Origin: Opitutales bacterium
GTDB taxonomy: Bacteria; Verrucomicrobiota; Verrucomicrobiia; Opitutales; UBA953
Reading direction: 5' to 3'
Length of the DNA stretch: 57,816 nucleotides
NCBI GenBank assembly: GCA_017440935.1
Contig: JAFSAO010000009.1
Location: forward strand, 1-57,816
The notes beneath the pieces were generated by a model, which was given only the letters and a program-made list of their open reading frames with translations, made no database searches and was not told the origin of the DNA. Both the position numbers and the translations under genes were made by a program. Shown here piece by piece: positions 15,423 through 25,036 of the stretch (the first letter of the stretch is position 1; each line of letters opens with the position of its first letter).

Positions 15423-17945
15423 ATGAGTTTTGAGATGAAAAAGCCCGAAGTGCTCGCTCCCGCAGGCGGATGGGAATGCGCAAAGGCGGCGGTGGAAAAC
15501 GGCGCGGACGCGATTTATTTCGGCGTCGGGCGCTTCAATGCGCGTGTGCGCGCCGACAATTTTGTTGCGGACGATTTGCCGAAGCTGATGAAGTTTCTCC
15601 ATCGTCGCGGCGTGCGCGGTTACGTTACGTTCAACACGTTGATTTTTTCAAACGAACTTGCCGAAGCGGAGCGCGAACTACGCAAAATTATGGCTTCCGG
15701 TGTCGATGCGGCGATTGTGCAGGACGTTGGCATCGTGCGGCTGATTCGCAAAATTTCGCCGGATTTTCCCGTTCACGCCTCAACGCAAATGACGGTTTCT
15801 TCTGCTGCAGGCGTGCGTTTCGCGCGGGAACTCGGTGCGTCTCTTGCCGTGCTTTCCCGCGAAGTGAACGTGCGCGAACTCGCGGAAATTGTCGCCTGCG
15901 GGAACGCGGATTCGGCGGCTTCGCTCCCGCTGGAAATGTTTGTCCACGGCGCGCTTTGCGTGGCGTATTCCGGGCAATGCCTGACGAGTGAATCGCTCGG
16001 CGGTCGTTCCGCCAATCGCGGCGAATGCGCGCAGGCGTGCCGTTTGCCCTACGAATTGATTTGCGACGGCGAAAAAGTGCCGCTCGGTGCGCGTCGTTAT
16101 TTGCTTTCGCCGCGTGATTTGTCCGGCGTGGAAATGCTTCCCGAGCTGATGCGCCTCGGCGTGCGCTCGCTCAAAATCGAAGGTCGTCTGAAAACACCGG
16201 AATACGTTGCTTCGATTACGCGCGTTTATCGCGACAGCGTCGATCGTATCCACGAAATGATGACGGACGGCGTTCCCGCCGAGACGCTTTCCGCGTTTGC
16301 GAAACAGTTGCGGGAACAGCACGCGTATGCGATGGAAATGGCGTTTTCGCGCGGACTTTACACGGGTTGGATGCGCGGCATCAACAATCGCGAACTCGTT
16401 CACGCGTGTTTCGGGAAAAAACGCGGCGTATTTCTCGGCGAAGTTTCCGGATTCGGGAAAGACGGCGTTTTCGTTCGGTTGAAGGCACCGCTGAAATCGG
16501 GCGACGGCGTTGTTTTCGACGCGGGAAAGCCCGAGGAAAAAGAGGAGGGCGGCTACGTTTACGGCGTGGAAAAAGCGCGCGGGAACGGCGAAGTTTTCGT
16601 GCGTTTCGCGCGTGCGGGAATCCGCTGGGAACGCGTGCGTCGCGGCGACAAACTTTGGAAAACTTCCGATCCCGCGCTCTCGGCGGAAATTCGCGAAACG
16701 TTTTCCGGCGAGCAGGCGCGGTGGTCACGCGAAGTCAATATGCGCATTTTCGCCGAAGTCGGGAAACCGTTGCGTGCGGAATGCGACGACGCGTGCGGGC
16801 ATCGCGTCACGGCGGAAATCGGCGATGCGCTCGTTCCCGCGACCAATAAGCCGGCGACGGACGCGTGGTTGCGCGAGCAATTTGCGCGTCTCGGCGGCAC
16901 GGGTTATTTTCTCGACGAATGGGAATCCGAAATTTCCGGTGCGCCGCTCGTTCCCGCAAGCGTTGCCAACAAGCTCCGCCGTGCCCTCGTCGAAAAACTC
17001 AACTCTGCTCGCGAAAACGCCGTCCGCTGGACGTTGAATCCCGAAAAAAATGAAAATTACGCATTCGGAATTCGGAATTTGAAATTCGGAATTGCGATGC
17101 CGTCGCTTATTCCTGTTGTTCGTGAGCTTTCGCAACTGGATGCGGCGCTGGCGTTCGGGGCGAAAACGATTTACGCGGAATTTGAAAATCCGCGCGATTA
17201 TCGCGCCGCCGCTGAGCGCGTGCACGCCGTTCCCGGCGCGGAATTTTGGGCGCAACCGCCGCGTATTTTTAAACAGGCGGCGGACGAAGCGGGAATTTTG
17301 CGTCTTGTGCGAGAATGCGGCGCAGACGGATTTTTGGCGCGTGCCCACGAGCATCTTTACGCGTTTGCGGGAACGCGCGTGCGCGGAGATTTTTCGCTGA
17401 ACGTCGCCAATCACCTCACGGCGGATTATTATCTGCGGGAACGCGGTTTGGCGCGCGTGACTGCGTCTTACGATATGAATTTGGAACAGCTTTGTGCGAT
17501 GCTCGAGCGCGTTCCCGAGCCGGAAAAAATCGAAGTTACGCTCCATCAGCACATGCCGATGTTTCACATGGAGCACTGCGTGTTTTGCTCTTTTTTGTCG
17601 GACGGAAAAGATTTTCGCGATTGCGGGCGCCCCTGCGAGAAACACGTCGTGCGCCTGCGCGACCGCACGGGACTGGAACACTTGGTTAAAGCCGACGCGG
17701 GTTGCCGCAACACGGTTTACAATGCACGTGCGCAAACAGGTGCGGAGTTTTTCGACGAAATCCGTTCCCGCGGCGTGAAGTTTTTCCGCGTGGAATTTGT
17801 GGACGAGCCGCCGGAATTAGTCACGGAAATCCTCGAACGCTACCGCGATTTGCTCGCCGGAAAAATCGACGGGAACGCGCTCTGGCGAGGGCTTCGACTC
17901 GAATCCAAGCTCGGCGTTACCCGCGGCACGCTGAAGAATTTTTAA
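15423..17945 (+). CDS. U32-family (RlhA/TrhP-like) protein with in-frame repeat insertion
   Basis: 840 aa starting at ATG 15423 with an AGGA ribosome site about 10 nt upstream; a frame open further back to 15165 overlaps divergent dnaX and is not expected to be used. The N-terminal U32 barrel starts at once ([28 protein letters not shown]); the middle has [15 protein letters not shown] and a U32-associated collagenase-like domain. A second, diverged U32-like half follows, with Cys-rich [10 protein letters not shown]...CGRPCEKH and [11 protein letters not shown], likely iron-sulfur ligands. U32 proteins such as RlhA and TrhP hydroxylate rRNA or tRNA, so an RNA-modification role is more likely than proteolysis. 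Residues encoded by about 17047-17095 (IRNLKFGI) derive from a dispersed repeat. Confidence 0.85.
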   Translation: MSFEMKKPEVLAPAGGWECAKAAVENGADAIYFGVGRFNARVRADNFVADDLPKLMKFLHRRGVRGYVTFNTLIFSNELAEAERELRKIMASGVDAAIVQDVGIVRLIRKISPDFPVHASTQMTVSSAAGVRFARELGASLAVLSREVNVRELAEIVACGNADSAASLPLEMFVHGALCVAYSGQCLTSESLGGRSANRGECAQACRLPYELICDGEKVPLGARRYLLSPRDLSGVEMLPELMRLGVRSLKIEGRLKTPEYVASITRVYRDSVDRIHEMMTDGVPAETLSAFAKQLREQHAYAMEMAFSRGLYTGWMRGINNRELVHACFGKKRGVFLGEVSGFGKDGVFVRLKAPLKSGDGVVFDAGKPEEKEEGGYVYGVEKARGNGEVFVRFARAGIRWERVRRGDKLWKTSDPALSAEIRETFSGEQARWSREVNMRIFAEVGKPLRAECDDACGHRVTAEIGDALVPATNKPATDAWLREQFARLGGTGYFLDEWESEISGAPLVPASVANKLRRALVEKLNSARENAVRWTLNPEKNENYAFGIRNLKFGIAMPSLIPVVRELSQLDAALAFGAKTIYAEFENPRDYRAAAERVHAVPGAEFWAQPPRIFKQAADEAGILRLVRECGADGFLARAHEHLYAFAGTRVRGDFSLNVANHLTADYYLRERGLARVTASYDMNLEQLCAMLERVPEPEKIEVTLHQHMPMFHMEHCVFCSFLSDGKDFRDCGRPCEKHVVRLRDRTGLEHLVKADAGCRNTVYNARAQTGAEFFDEIRSRGVKFFRVEFVDEPPELVTEILERYRDLLAGKIDGNALWRGLRLESKLGVTRGTLKNF
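17060..17093 (+). repeat. dispersed-repeat fragment inside the U32 coding sequence
   Basis: The string AATTCGGAATTTGAAATTCG is shared with the intergenic repeats at about 26250-26280 and 51830-51860. Here it lies in frame and encodes GIRNLKFGI at the junction of the two U32 halves, without a stop. Confidence 0.6.
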
Positions 17946-18008
17946 CCGCTTTCGGCGAATTGATTTTTTTGTCGCCGCTCGTTTTTTTATTTGTCAACAA
18001 TATCAGCC

Positions 18009-20018
18009 ATGTTTCCCCGCGTAAAAAAAATCCTCTCGCTTGCAACTGTCTGCGCATCGGTCGTGGCTCTCTCCGGCGTTCCCGCCGAGCTTTCCGCCAA
18101 AACCGTTCCCGGAATGTTGCAATCGCCGAAGCAACCCGCCGGTGCGCCCAAGCCTTACGGTGCTACGCCGACCGAACCGCAGGTTCAGTGGCAACGCATG
18201 GAATTTTACGGCTTCACGCACTTCGGCTTGAACACATTTACCGGGCGCGAATGGGGCTACGGCGACGAAAGCCCGGAGCTTTTTAATCCGACAAAATTTA
18301 ACGCCGACGGCATCGTCAAAGCTTTCAAAGACGGCGGCATGACCGGCTTGATTTACACCGCCAAACACCACGACGGCTGGTGTTCGTGGCCGACAAAAAC
18401 CACCGAGCATAGCATTAAAAAATCGCCGTGGAAAAAAGGCAAAGGCGACGTTGTCAAAGAATTTGCCGAAGCCTGCAAAAAACACGGCATCAAATTCGGC
18501 ACCTATCTTTCGCCCTGGGATCGCAACCACCCGGAATACGGGCGCGACGGCTATATCAAGGCTTATTACGGGCAAATCGAAGAATTGCTCACGAATTACG
18601 GCGACGTTTTTGAAATTTGGTTCGACGGTGCCAACGGCGGCGACGGCTACTACGGCGGTGCGCGGGAACGCCGCAACACGCCCGGAGGCGCGGACAAATA
18701 TTATAATTTCGAACAAATCGTAAAAAACATTCGCAAGATGCAACCGAACTGCATCATCTGGGGCGCTTCGCATTACGGCGACGCGCGCTGGGGCGGCTCG
18801 GAAAAAGGTCACGTCGGCTACCCGCACTGGCACACGCTCGGCACAAAACATGCGCCGCACCCGGCGACCTGTAAGGAAAATTGCCGCCACGTTCCCGCCG
18901 CGCACGGCGTTCCCGGCGGCGACCGCTGGGTGCCCGCCGAAGGCGACACGCCGATTAACCACAGCGGTTGGTTTTGGCACCAGGGCGGACGCCCGAAATC
19001 GCCCGAACAGCTCATGCAGGTTTGGTTCGATTGCGTAGGACGCGGCGCGAATCTGATTTTGAATTTGGCTCCGGACAAAACCGGAAATCTCGATCCGCGC
19101 GACGTCGAGTCGCTCATGGGATTTAAAAAACTTCGCGATGCGCTTTACAAAAAGGATTTCGCACTCGGAGGAAAAGCCGTTGCCAAAGCCGTGCGCCGCA
19201 GGAACGCCAAATCGTTCGGTCCGCAAAATCTCGTCGACGGCGATTTGGACACTTATTGGGCAACGAACGACGACGTGACGAAAGCGGCGGCGATCATCGC
19301 GCTTCCCGCGAAAACGACCTTCGACGTCGTCCGCGTGCGCGAAGAAATCCGCCTCGGGCAGCGCGTTGCCGCGTGGGCGCTCGATGCGAAAATCGACGGC
19401 AAATGGCAGGAAGTTGTCGCCGGGCAAACCATCGGCGTCCAAGCGATGCTTGTTTTGCCGAAAAAAGTTACAACGGAACGCGTGCGTTTACGCATTACGA
19501 AATCGGAGGCTTGCCCGTGCATTTCCGAGCTTTCGCTCTTTAAATTGCCCGAAGGCTTGAATCTGAAAAAAGCGGAAAACGCTCCGGCAATTACCGCCGG
19601 TGTGCCGAAAACAAAGTGGAAAATCGTCAAAGCCACCGCGGGAACGAATCCCAAAGCTGCCATCGACGGGAACGCCGCCACGTTCTGGCATACGCACATG
19701 AAGCAGGAAATGCGCCCGCCGCAGTCGCTGACGGTCGATATGGGCGAAGCGCGCAAAATCCGTGCGTTCACGTATTTGCCGCGTCAGGACGGCTCGACGA
19801 ACGGCATGACGGACCGCTACGTTTTTGAAATTTCGCTCGACGGAAAATCTTGGAAGAAAGTTGCCGAAGGCGAATTCGGAAATCTCCGCGCCAACCCGAT
19901 TGAACAAACGATTTCGTTCACGCCGGAAAAAGCGCGCTACTTCCGCTTCACGGGAACGCACGCGCTCGACAAAAATCACGTTTCCGCCGCCGAAATCGGC
20001 GTTTTGGAAGCGAAATAA
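18009..20018 (+). CDS. secreted GH29 alpha-L-fucosidase with C-terminal F5/8-type domains
   Basis: 669 aa from ATG 18009; an upstream in-frame TTG at 17991 is unlikely. A signal peptide covers about residues 1-30. The GH29 catalytic module (about 60-390) shows HFGLNTFTGREWGYGDE, YTAKHHDGWCSWPT and the nucleophile region FEIWFDGANG with Asp206. Two beta-rich discoidin-like modules follow: QNLVDGDLDTYWAT (about 400-510) and AAIDGNAATFWHTH with DMGEARKIRAFTYLPRQDG (about 530-669), usual carbohydrate-binding partners. It would release L-fucose from mucin or plant glycans outside the cytoplasm. A terminator follows. Confidence 0.93.
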   Translation: MFPRVKKILSLATVCASVVALSGVPAELSAKTVPGMLQSPKQPAGAPKPYGATPTEPQVQWQRMEFYGFTHFGLNTFTGREWGYGDESPELFNPTKFNADGIVKAFKDGGMTGLIYTAKHHDGWCSWPTKTTEHSIKKSPWKKGKGDVVKEFAEACKKHGIKFGTYLSPWDRNHPEYGRDGYIKAYYGQIEELLTNYGDVFEIWFDGANGGDGYYGGARERRNTPGGADKYYNFEQIVKNIRKMQPNCIIWGASHYGDARWGGSEKGHVGYPHWHTLGTKHAPHPATCKENCRHVPAAHGVPGGDRWVPAEGDTPINHSGWFWHQGGRPKSPEQLMQVWFDCVGRGANLILNLAPDKTGNLDPRDVESLMGFKKLRDALYKKDFALGGKAVAKAVRRRNAKSFGPQNLVDGDLDTYWATNDDVTKAAAIIALPAKTTFDVVRVREEIRLGQRVAAWALDAKIDGKWQEVVAGQTIGVQAMLVLPKKVTTERVRLRITKSEACPCISELSLFKLPEGLNLKKAENAPAITAGVPKTKWKIVKATAGTNPKAAIDGNAATFWHTHMKQEMRPPQSLTVDMGEARKIRAFTYLPRQDGSTNGMTDRYVFEISLDGKSWKKVAEGEFGNLRANPIEQTISFTPEKARYFRFTGTHALDKNHVSAAEIGVLEAK

Positions 20019-20036
20019 TCCGCTCCCGAAATACCA

Positions 20037-20078
20037 AAATCTCCCGCAGCCCCTAAATGGTTTGCGGGAGATTTTTTG
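20037..20078 (+). terminator. intrinsic terminator after the fucosidase gene
   Basis: AAATCTCCCGCA, a 15-nt loop and TGCGGGAGATT followed by T tract form an 11-bp stem. It lies between the fucosidase gene and convergent pncC. Confidence 0.85.
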
Positions 20079-20129
20079 TATATAACGGAAATTTACGAAT
20101 CGGCTTTCCGTGTCCCGAAATCAATCATG

Positions 20130-20600
20130 CTAAATGCGCTCGGCAAGCGCGTTGAGCGCGGTGACGACAGCCTCGCGTCGGACAGCATCACGCGTTGTTC
20201 CCGTGGCGCGGAAGCGCAGGGAAGACGTTCCATCCGGGGTGAAAATTCCGATAAAAACGGTGCCGACCGGCGTTCCCGGCGTGCCGCCGTCGGGTCCGGC
20301 GATTCCGGTAGTGCTCAACGCAAAATCCGTGTGAAATTTTTCCGCCGCGCCGCGTGCCATGGCTTCCGCACAGTTTGCGCTGACGACTCCGAAGCGCGCA
20401 ATCAGCTCTGCGGGAACGCCGAGAATTTCCGTTTTCGTCTCCGTCGCATAGGTCACGGCACCGCCGCGGAAAAATTTGCTGGCTCCGGGTAAATCTGTAA
20501 GTGCACTTGCGAGCAAGCCTCCCGTGCAGGATTCCGCTACGGCGACCGTCGCTCCTTTTTCGAGCAATTTTTTTGCGGTTTTTTCAGCCGGAGAATTCAT
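20130..20600 (-). CDS. pncC: nicotinamide-nucleotide amidase (CinA C-terminal domain)
   Basis: 156 aa, the stand-alone CinA_C size. Conserved ESCTGG (23-28), FRGGAVTYATETK, SANCAEAMARGA and STTGIAGPDGGTPGTPVGTV motifs are all present. It deamidates nicotinamide mononucleotide to nicotinate mononucleotide in the pyridine nucleotide cycle. Its start overlaps the end of the upstream HAD-DciA gene by 17 nt, so the two are co-translated. There is no fused N-terminal CinA domain. Confidence 0.93.
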   Translation of the reverse strand: MNSPAEKTAKKLLEKGATVAVAESCTGGLLASALTDLPGASKFFRGGAVTYATETKTEILGVPAELIARFGVVSANCAEAMARGAAEKFHTDFALSTTGIAGPDGGTPGTPVGTVFIGIFTPDGTSSLRFRATGTTRDAVRREAVVTALNALAERI

Positions 20601-21771
20601 TGGAAAAAATGATTTTTTGGACTTTTTCGCATCCGGGAAGCGTGTTGATTCTTTTCAGCATCGTGCGCTTGCGAAATTCGATTTGCTGGCGAATGACAGC
20701 GTTTTCGCACGCGACGACGAGCGTCGAAAATCCGTCGCGCAATTCCGTCGGAGCGCAACGTGAGACCAACGTCGCGGGAACGATTTTTCCCCAATTTTCG
20801 CGAATTTGGGATTGAAGGCTTCCGCCGAAAATTCCGTGGGATTTTAAAATGTCGTCCATCGTGTTCGCGGGAACGACAAAGTCGCGGTCGGTCGTGTATG
20901 CGGCGTTTTCCGTGCGGAGCCACTTTCGCTCGGCGGATTCGCTACTGTTTTTTTTAACGACGACGGTGTGCGGGTCGGGCTGCTGTTCTTCCGGCAAGCC
21001 GCGCAGAAGGGCGAGCAGGTTGCGGGTGCTGCGCGGGAAATGCGCCCGCGAAACGCCTTCGCAGAGCCGCGCCTGCAAGATGCGAGGGAGCTCGCCGAGA
21101 TTTTCGATGATGGAAACGCGTTGTTCGGGCGGCGCACCGTCGGGCGAGCGCGTGAGCCAGACGGCTTCCGCGCCGATGGCGTGTGCGGGAACGACATCGT
21201 GCGAGAGCGAATCGCCGACGTGGAGCAATTCGCCGCGGCGGATTTTCATCGCGAGGCAAACGTTGTCAAACGCCTGTGTGTCCGGCTTGGCAAAACCGGT
21301 TTCGGAGGAGAGAAAAATTTTGTCGAAAAGCGTCGTGAGTCCGAGCTTGTTCAGCGCGTTGCGCCAGCGCGAATCGCCGTTGGAAATGACGACACAGCGC
21401 ACTCCGAGAAAACGCAGGCTTTCGAGTGTGCGTTTCGCGTCGGGCGCGGCGCGCCATGAAGAAGCGTCGGCAATGCGTGCGTAGACGAGGTCTTTTGCTT
21501 GCGGGAAAAGAGCCGTCGGCACGGCGCCTTCAAAAATTTCCCAGAGCATGGCGCGCCAATACTCGCGGGAACGCGCCTCGGATGTCGGGGAAAGCCCGTT
21601 GGCGCGGACGACGCGTTGCGCGTGTTTTTTTCGGGCATCGAAAATTTTTGCGGCGGGAATGTCCGCAAGACCGAGTTCCCGCATTGCGCCTGCGCAGATT
21701 TCACCGAGCGACGGAGAGAGCGCAAGTAGCGTTCCCGTGAGGTCGAAGGAAACGACTTTTATCGTCGGCAT
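20584..21771 (-). CDS. HAD-family hydrolase fused to a DciA-like (DUF721) domain
   Basis: 395 aa from ATG 21771 (MPTIKVVSFDLTGTLL); the longer frame to 21894 runs over the neighbouring gene. Residues about 1-235 form a HAD phosphatase: FDLTGT (8-12), VISNGDS, KPD and HVGDSLSHD. The second catalytic Asp of DxD is Thr, as in some HAD subfamilies. After a linker, residues about 305-395 (MDDILKSHGIFGG...WGKIVP...LVVACENAVIRQQIEFRKRTMLKRIN) match the DUF721/DciA pattern of the replicative helicase loader. A phosphatase fused to DciA is unusual. Overlaps pncC downstream. Confidence 0.8.
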   Translation of the reverse strand: MPTIKVVSFDLTGTLLALSPSLGEICAGAMRELGLADIPAAKIFDARKKHAQRVVRANGLSPTSEARSREYWRAMLWEIFEGAVPTALFPQAKDLVYARIADASSWRAAPDAKRTLESLRFLGVRCVVISNGDSRWRNALNKLGLTTLFDKIFLSSETGFAKPDTQAFDNVCLAMKIRRGELLHVGDSLSHDVVPAHAIGAEAVWLTRSPDGAPPEQRVSIIENLGELPRILQARLCEGVSRAHFPRSTRNLLALLRGLPEEQQPDPHTVVVKKNSSESAERKWLRTENAAYTTDRDFVVPANTMDDILKSHGIFGGSLQSQIRENWGKIVPATLVSRCAPTELRDGFSTLVVACENAVIRQQIEFRKRTMLKRINTLPGCEKVQKIIFSNEFSG

Positions 21772-21821
21772 GGTTCGGAAAATGCGTCGGGCGCGCGTTT
21801 TTTCTTCGCGGAGAAAAAAAA

Positions 21822-22529
21822 TCAGTCCTCCGTGAGGGCAAGCAGCGTTTCGCGAAATTCTTCCGCCAGAGTTTTGGCGGGAATATGCTCCCACATTTTA
21901 TCGTAGGTGATGAATTTCGGATTGATGTCCACGCGCGAGAACGGGAGCGGAAGGTAGAATTTGTCCCAGCTTTTCAGGCGGATTGCGCAGTGGAATTTGG
22001 ACGGAATCATGACGACGGTGCAGTGGGTGCGCTGTGCAAGCAAGGCGGCTCCGGCGGAAAAACGGTAGATGGGTCCGCGCGGACCGTCGGGCGTGATTGC
22101 GACATCTTCTCCGGCGGCGAGGCGCTTGTGAATTTCGATCATGGCTTGCCCGCCGCGCCTTCCGGTGCTCCCGCGCACGGCGCCGATGTTGAGCATTCTG
22201 AAAAATGCGGCGAGCCACGCGCCGTCGCTTGACGGGGAGACGAGTCCGTTGACTTTGCTCCACCGGCGGAAACGGCGATGAAGTTCGGAGGAAATGAGGA
22301 GCCGATTATGCCAGAAAACGATGATAAGCGGATTTTTGTCTGCGAAAAGGCGGCGATTTCCTTCCGGGGAAATGTGAATACGAAGTGTCATCAGCCAAAG
22401 GCGGAGCAGAATCGCCAGCGGAAGCAGGATCAGGGATTTCCAGAAAGGAACTTCGCGGACGCGGCGTTGGTAGGCTTCGTTGTATGCGCCGCGGTAAGAC
22501 GGATCGTTTTGAGGGTCAATATCGCTCAT
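21822..22529 (-). CDS. DUF374-type lysophospholipid acyltransferase
   Basis: 235 aa. One hydrophobic segment near the N-terminus (about 30-50) anchors it to the inner membrane. The acyltransferase motifs are the DUF374 kind: FWHNRLL (72-78), VRGSTGRRGG (118-127) and ITPDGPRGP (about 144-152). It probably transfers an acyl chain in phospholipid or lipid A synthesis. It is the first gene of the minus-strand set acyltransferase, HAD-DciA, pncC; a gap of 50 bp separates it from the HAD start. Confidence 0.85.
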   Translation of the reverse strand: MSDIDPQNDPSYRGAYNEAYQRRVREVPFWKSLILLPLAILLRLWLMTLRIHISPEGNRRLFADKNPLIIVFWHNRLLISSELHRRFRRWSKVNGLVSPSSDGAWLAAFFRMLNIGAVRGSTGRRGGQAMIEIHKRLAAGEDVAITPDGPRGPIYRFSAGAALLAQRTHCTVVMIPSKFHCAIRLKSWDKFYLPLPFSRVDINPKFITYDKMWEHIPAKTLAEEFRETLLALTED

Positions 22530-22580
22530 AGCAAGGTGCTTGCAAGATGAACTCTCGTTCGGGAAACCGCAAGAAAATAC

Positions 22581-22620
22581 AAAAAGTGCCGCAGGAGGCG
22601 CGTTCCCGCAGCACTTTTTT
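22581..22620 (-). terminator. intrinsic terminator for the 22635-23108 gene
   Basis: AAAAAGTGC and GCACTTTTTT form a 9-bp stem whose loop contains CGTTCCCG. Read on the minus strand the hairpin ends in a T run, directly after the small secreted-protein gene. Confidence 0.75.
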
Positions 22621-22634
22621 CGGAGAAAAAAGTG

Positions 22635-23108
22635 TTAACGCTTTTCGAGTTCGCAAATTACGCGTTCCGGGTAGTTTCCGCCGTTGGGGTCGGAAACATA
22701 AATGTGCGCCCAGCGGAGGCGGACTTTGTCGCCGGGGTTTAGAGTGTTGATTTTTTCGATAAATTTTTTTGCCACTTCGGTTGAACCTTCGGGTTTGAGC
22801 ATACAGGCAAATTCATCCGTTTTCGGGTCGCCGTATTTGTCCGGCGCAGAGTAGGAATTATATTTTTCGATTTTGAAAACGGCGAGCGTTCCCGAGTGCC
22901 CGCAACGATCGGGGCAGAGCATGGATCGCCCCATGCAAACGTGTTTTCGCGTTCCCGTAAAAACGGCATCGGTATCGTGAAGCGAAAGGGTTTTGAAATT
23001 TCCGCTTCGCGGGACAGTGGTGCATTCGCTCGGCGTCGGGGCGCAGGCGTTCGCCGTGAAGGCAAAAGCAAAAAGGAGGGCGGCGTTTAGGAGGCGTGAG
23101 ATTTTCAT
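22635..23108 (-). CDS. small secreted protein, unknown function
   Basis: 157 aa with an N-terminal signal sequence (residues about 1-21, AFAFTANAC); the Cys at 22 gives a weak lipobox, so it may be a lipoprotein or a soluble exported protein. The mature part is Cys-rich (HVCMGRSMLCPDRCGHSG), suggesting disulfides, and ends with a beta-rich domain (GDKVRLRWAHIYVSDP) that resembles an OB-like fold. It lies 52 bp downstream of the GH16 gene on the same strand. No family recognised. Confidence 0.6.
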   Translation of the reverse strand: MKISRLLNAALLFAFAFTANACAPTPSECTTVPRSGNFKTLSLHDTDAVFTGTRKHVCMGRSMLCPDRCGHSGTLAVFKIEKYNSYSAPDKYGDPKTDEFACMLKPEGSTEVAKKFIEKINTLNPGDKVRLRWAHIYVSDPNGGNYPERVICELEKR

Positions 23109-23160
23109 ATTATTTTCAGAAGCGTTGCGGGAACGGGAATTTGTTTATTTTTTTGAAAAT

Positions 23161-23976
23161 TTATTTCTTTTTTTCGGAGCGCGAAGTGTCCTTGTAAACG
23201 CGAACCCAGTCGACGTGCATTTCCACGGGAAGTTGCTTCGGATTAATTTTTCCGGAGGATTCTACCCAACCTCCGCCGAGTTGCATATCGACGAGGATGT
23301 AAAACGGCTTATTGAAAGGCCATTGCCCGTTGGATTTTTCTGCGGGAACGCGCGGGTAGGTGAGCGTTTCTTTGCCGTTGATGGAAAAAATGAGTTTGTC
23401 CGGATGCCATTCCACGCCGTAAACGTTGTAGTCGTCGCGTTTGATTTTTCCCGTGGCGCCGTTTTTCGGATTTTTTCTGCCGAGAGTGTAGGTGTAGCGG
23501 GAGTGAACGGTTTGGTAGGCGAAATTGTCAAAATTGAGATGCTCCATGATGTCGATTTCGCCGTCGTCCGGCCACTTGCGGTTTTTTCCGTCCGGGAGCA
23601 TCCAGAGCGCGGGCCATGCGCCTTGGGCGGAATCGACTTTTGCGCGGATTTCGATTTTTCCGTAGCAAAATGCGAATTTCTTTTCCGTGGAAATTCCGCC
23701 GGTGATGTAGGGCGACGGGTCTTTTTTTGTGTTCGGATTAACTTTGCCGCGGAGAATCAGTTTCCCGTTGCGAACGGCGAAAAGTGACGGATCGCTCGAC
23801 ATCGTGTTTTTCCAATCCGGTGTGCCGCGCTCGATTTTTGTCCAATAACGGGAATTGATTTTGTTTCCGTTAAATTCGTCCGCCCAGACGAGTTTCCACT
23901 TCGGTGCGCCGCTTGCGATTGCGGAAAAACTCAGCAGAAAAATGATGAACGCGGGAACGCAACGGGGAATTTTCAT
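23161..23976 (-). CDS. secreted GH16 beta-glucanase (laminarinase-like)
   Basis: 271 aa. The signal peptide (1-23) is followed by a single GH16 jelly roll: KLVWADEFNGNKIN, YGKIEIRAKV, WPALWMLP, and the catalytic EIDIME with Glu140, Asp142 and Glu145. The C-terminal WVRVYK strand is present. It would hydrolyse beta-1,3 or mixed-linkage glucans outside the cytoplasm. The C-terminus ends in a basic SRSEKKK tail. Expressed from the minus strand, followed by the small secreted-protein gene. Confidence 0.92.
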   Translation of the reverse strand: MKIPRCVPAFIIFLLSFSAIASGAPKWKLVWADEFNGNKINSRYWTKIERGTPDWKNTMSSDPSLFAVRNGKLILRGKVNPNTKKDPSPYITGGISTEKKFAFCYGKIEIRAKVDSAQGAWPALWMLPDGKNRKWPDDGEIDIMEHLNFDNFAYQTVHSRYTYTLGRKNPKNGATGKIKRDDYNVYGVEWHPDKLIFSINGKETLTYPRVPAEKSNGQWPFNKPFYILVDMQLGGGWVESSGKINPKQLPVEMHVDWVRVYKDTSRSEKKK

Positions 23977-24040
23977 GCGAAAATCTTACGGCGCGTTCGA
24001 GGAAAGAACAACGCGTTTCTTGCCGTTCCCGCAGAAAGTG

Positions 24041-24937
24041 TTATTCGATGTTTTGAACCTGTTCGCGGAGGCGTTCCTGCTCGTTTTTGGCTTCGACGAC
24101 GCAACGGGTGATTGCCGCGTTGTTGGCCTTGCTGCCGATGGTGTTGAGTTCGCGCAGGATTTCCTGACAAATAAAATCGAGCTTGCGTCCGCTGTCGGTT
24201 TCTCTGAGGCAATTTTCAAACTGCGCGAAATGGCTTGCGAGGCGGGTTTGTTCTTCGGAAATGTCGCAACGGTCGGCAAAAATGGCAATTTCCTTGAGGA
24301 AACGCGGGTCGTCCAAATCGATTTCCACGCCGAGCGTCGCGAGGCGAGAGCGGAGTGCGTCGCGTTGATTTTCGACCGTTCCCGCGGAGGCTTCGCGGAT
24401 TTTTTCCACCCACGAGCGCAGGCGGGCGAGGCGTTCCCGCAAATCGTTTTCCAAATTGGCGCCTTCACATTCGCGCATGGCGACAAAGTTTTTCATCGCG
24501 GCGGAAACGGCGGAGGCGACAGCGGCGGAAACGGTTTCGTCTTCGAGCGAGGGCAGCGCGGCTTGGCGTGTGCGGTGGAGCTCGGCGATACGCAGGAAGG
24601 TTTCCGGCGTCGGGAGAAATTCCGTTCCCGCACGTTTGGCGGCGGCTTCCATTTTGCGGAGCGTTGCGGCGGCGGCATCTTCGTCCCAGGAAAAAACTTC
24701 GCTCGTATGGGAGCTCGACAGCGTTCCCGTGCGGAGGTTGACAGTGATTTTCCCGCGTGTGGCGTGTTCGCGCACGATTGGCGAAATCAGGCGCTCGACG
24801 GCAGGCATCCAATCCTGCGGCGCCGCGACGAAAATCGCGAGTCCGCGTTGATTTACGGAAGAAATTTCGACGGTAAAATCCGTTTCACCGAGGGAAAAAC
24901 TTTCGCGGGCGTAACCCGTCATTGAGCGAATACTCAT
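24041..24937 (-). CDS. yicC: YicC-family endoribonuclease
   Basis: 298 aa, full length. The N-terminus SIRSMTGYARESF and the C-terminal DFICQEILRELNTIGSKANNAAITRCVVEAKNEQERLREQVQNIE block are the strongest YicC signatures. YicC proteins are endoribonucleases involved in RNA turnover and sRNA degradation. The start at 24937 agrees with the family. It lies 64 bp upstream of the GH16 gene, on the same strand, and 100 bp downstream of nadA. Confidence 0.93.
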   Translation of the reverse strand: MSIRSMTGYARESFSLGETDFTVEISSVNQRGLAIFVAAPQDWMPAVERLISPIVREHATRGKITVNLRTGTLSSSHTSEVFSWDEDAAAATLRKMEAAAKRAGTEFLPTPETFLRIAELHRTRQAALPSLEDETVSAAVASAVSAAMKNFVAMRECEGANLENDLRERLARLRSWVEKIREASAGTVENQRDALRSRLATLGVEIDLDDPRFLKEIAIFADRCDISEEQTRLASHFAQFENCLRETDSGRKLDFICQEILRELNTIGSKANNAAITRCVVEAKNEQERLREQVQNIE

Positions 24938-24974
24938 TTTTTTTTGCTGAGAATGAGAAGTTGGAACGTTGGAA

Positions 24975-25028
24975 AAAATGAGGAATCAGGAGATATTTCT
25001 CATTCTTAATTCCTCATTTCTAATTTTT
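24975..25028. repeat. inverted intergenic repeat 'aaatgaggaat' between nadA and yicC
   Basis: The left arm AAAATGAGGAATCAGG and right arm (reverse strand AAAAATTAGAAATGAGGAAT) form an imperfect inverted repeat. Very similar strings occur at 40886-40963 beside the pseudouridine synthase gene. They may be short interspersed repeats or terminators. Confidence 0.5.
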
Positions 25029-25036
25029 CCCGTTTT

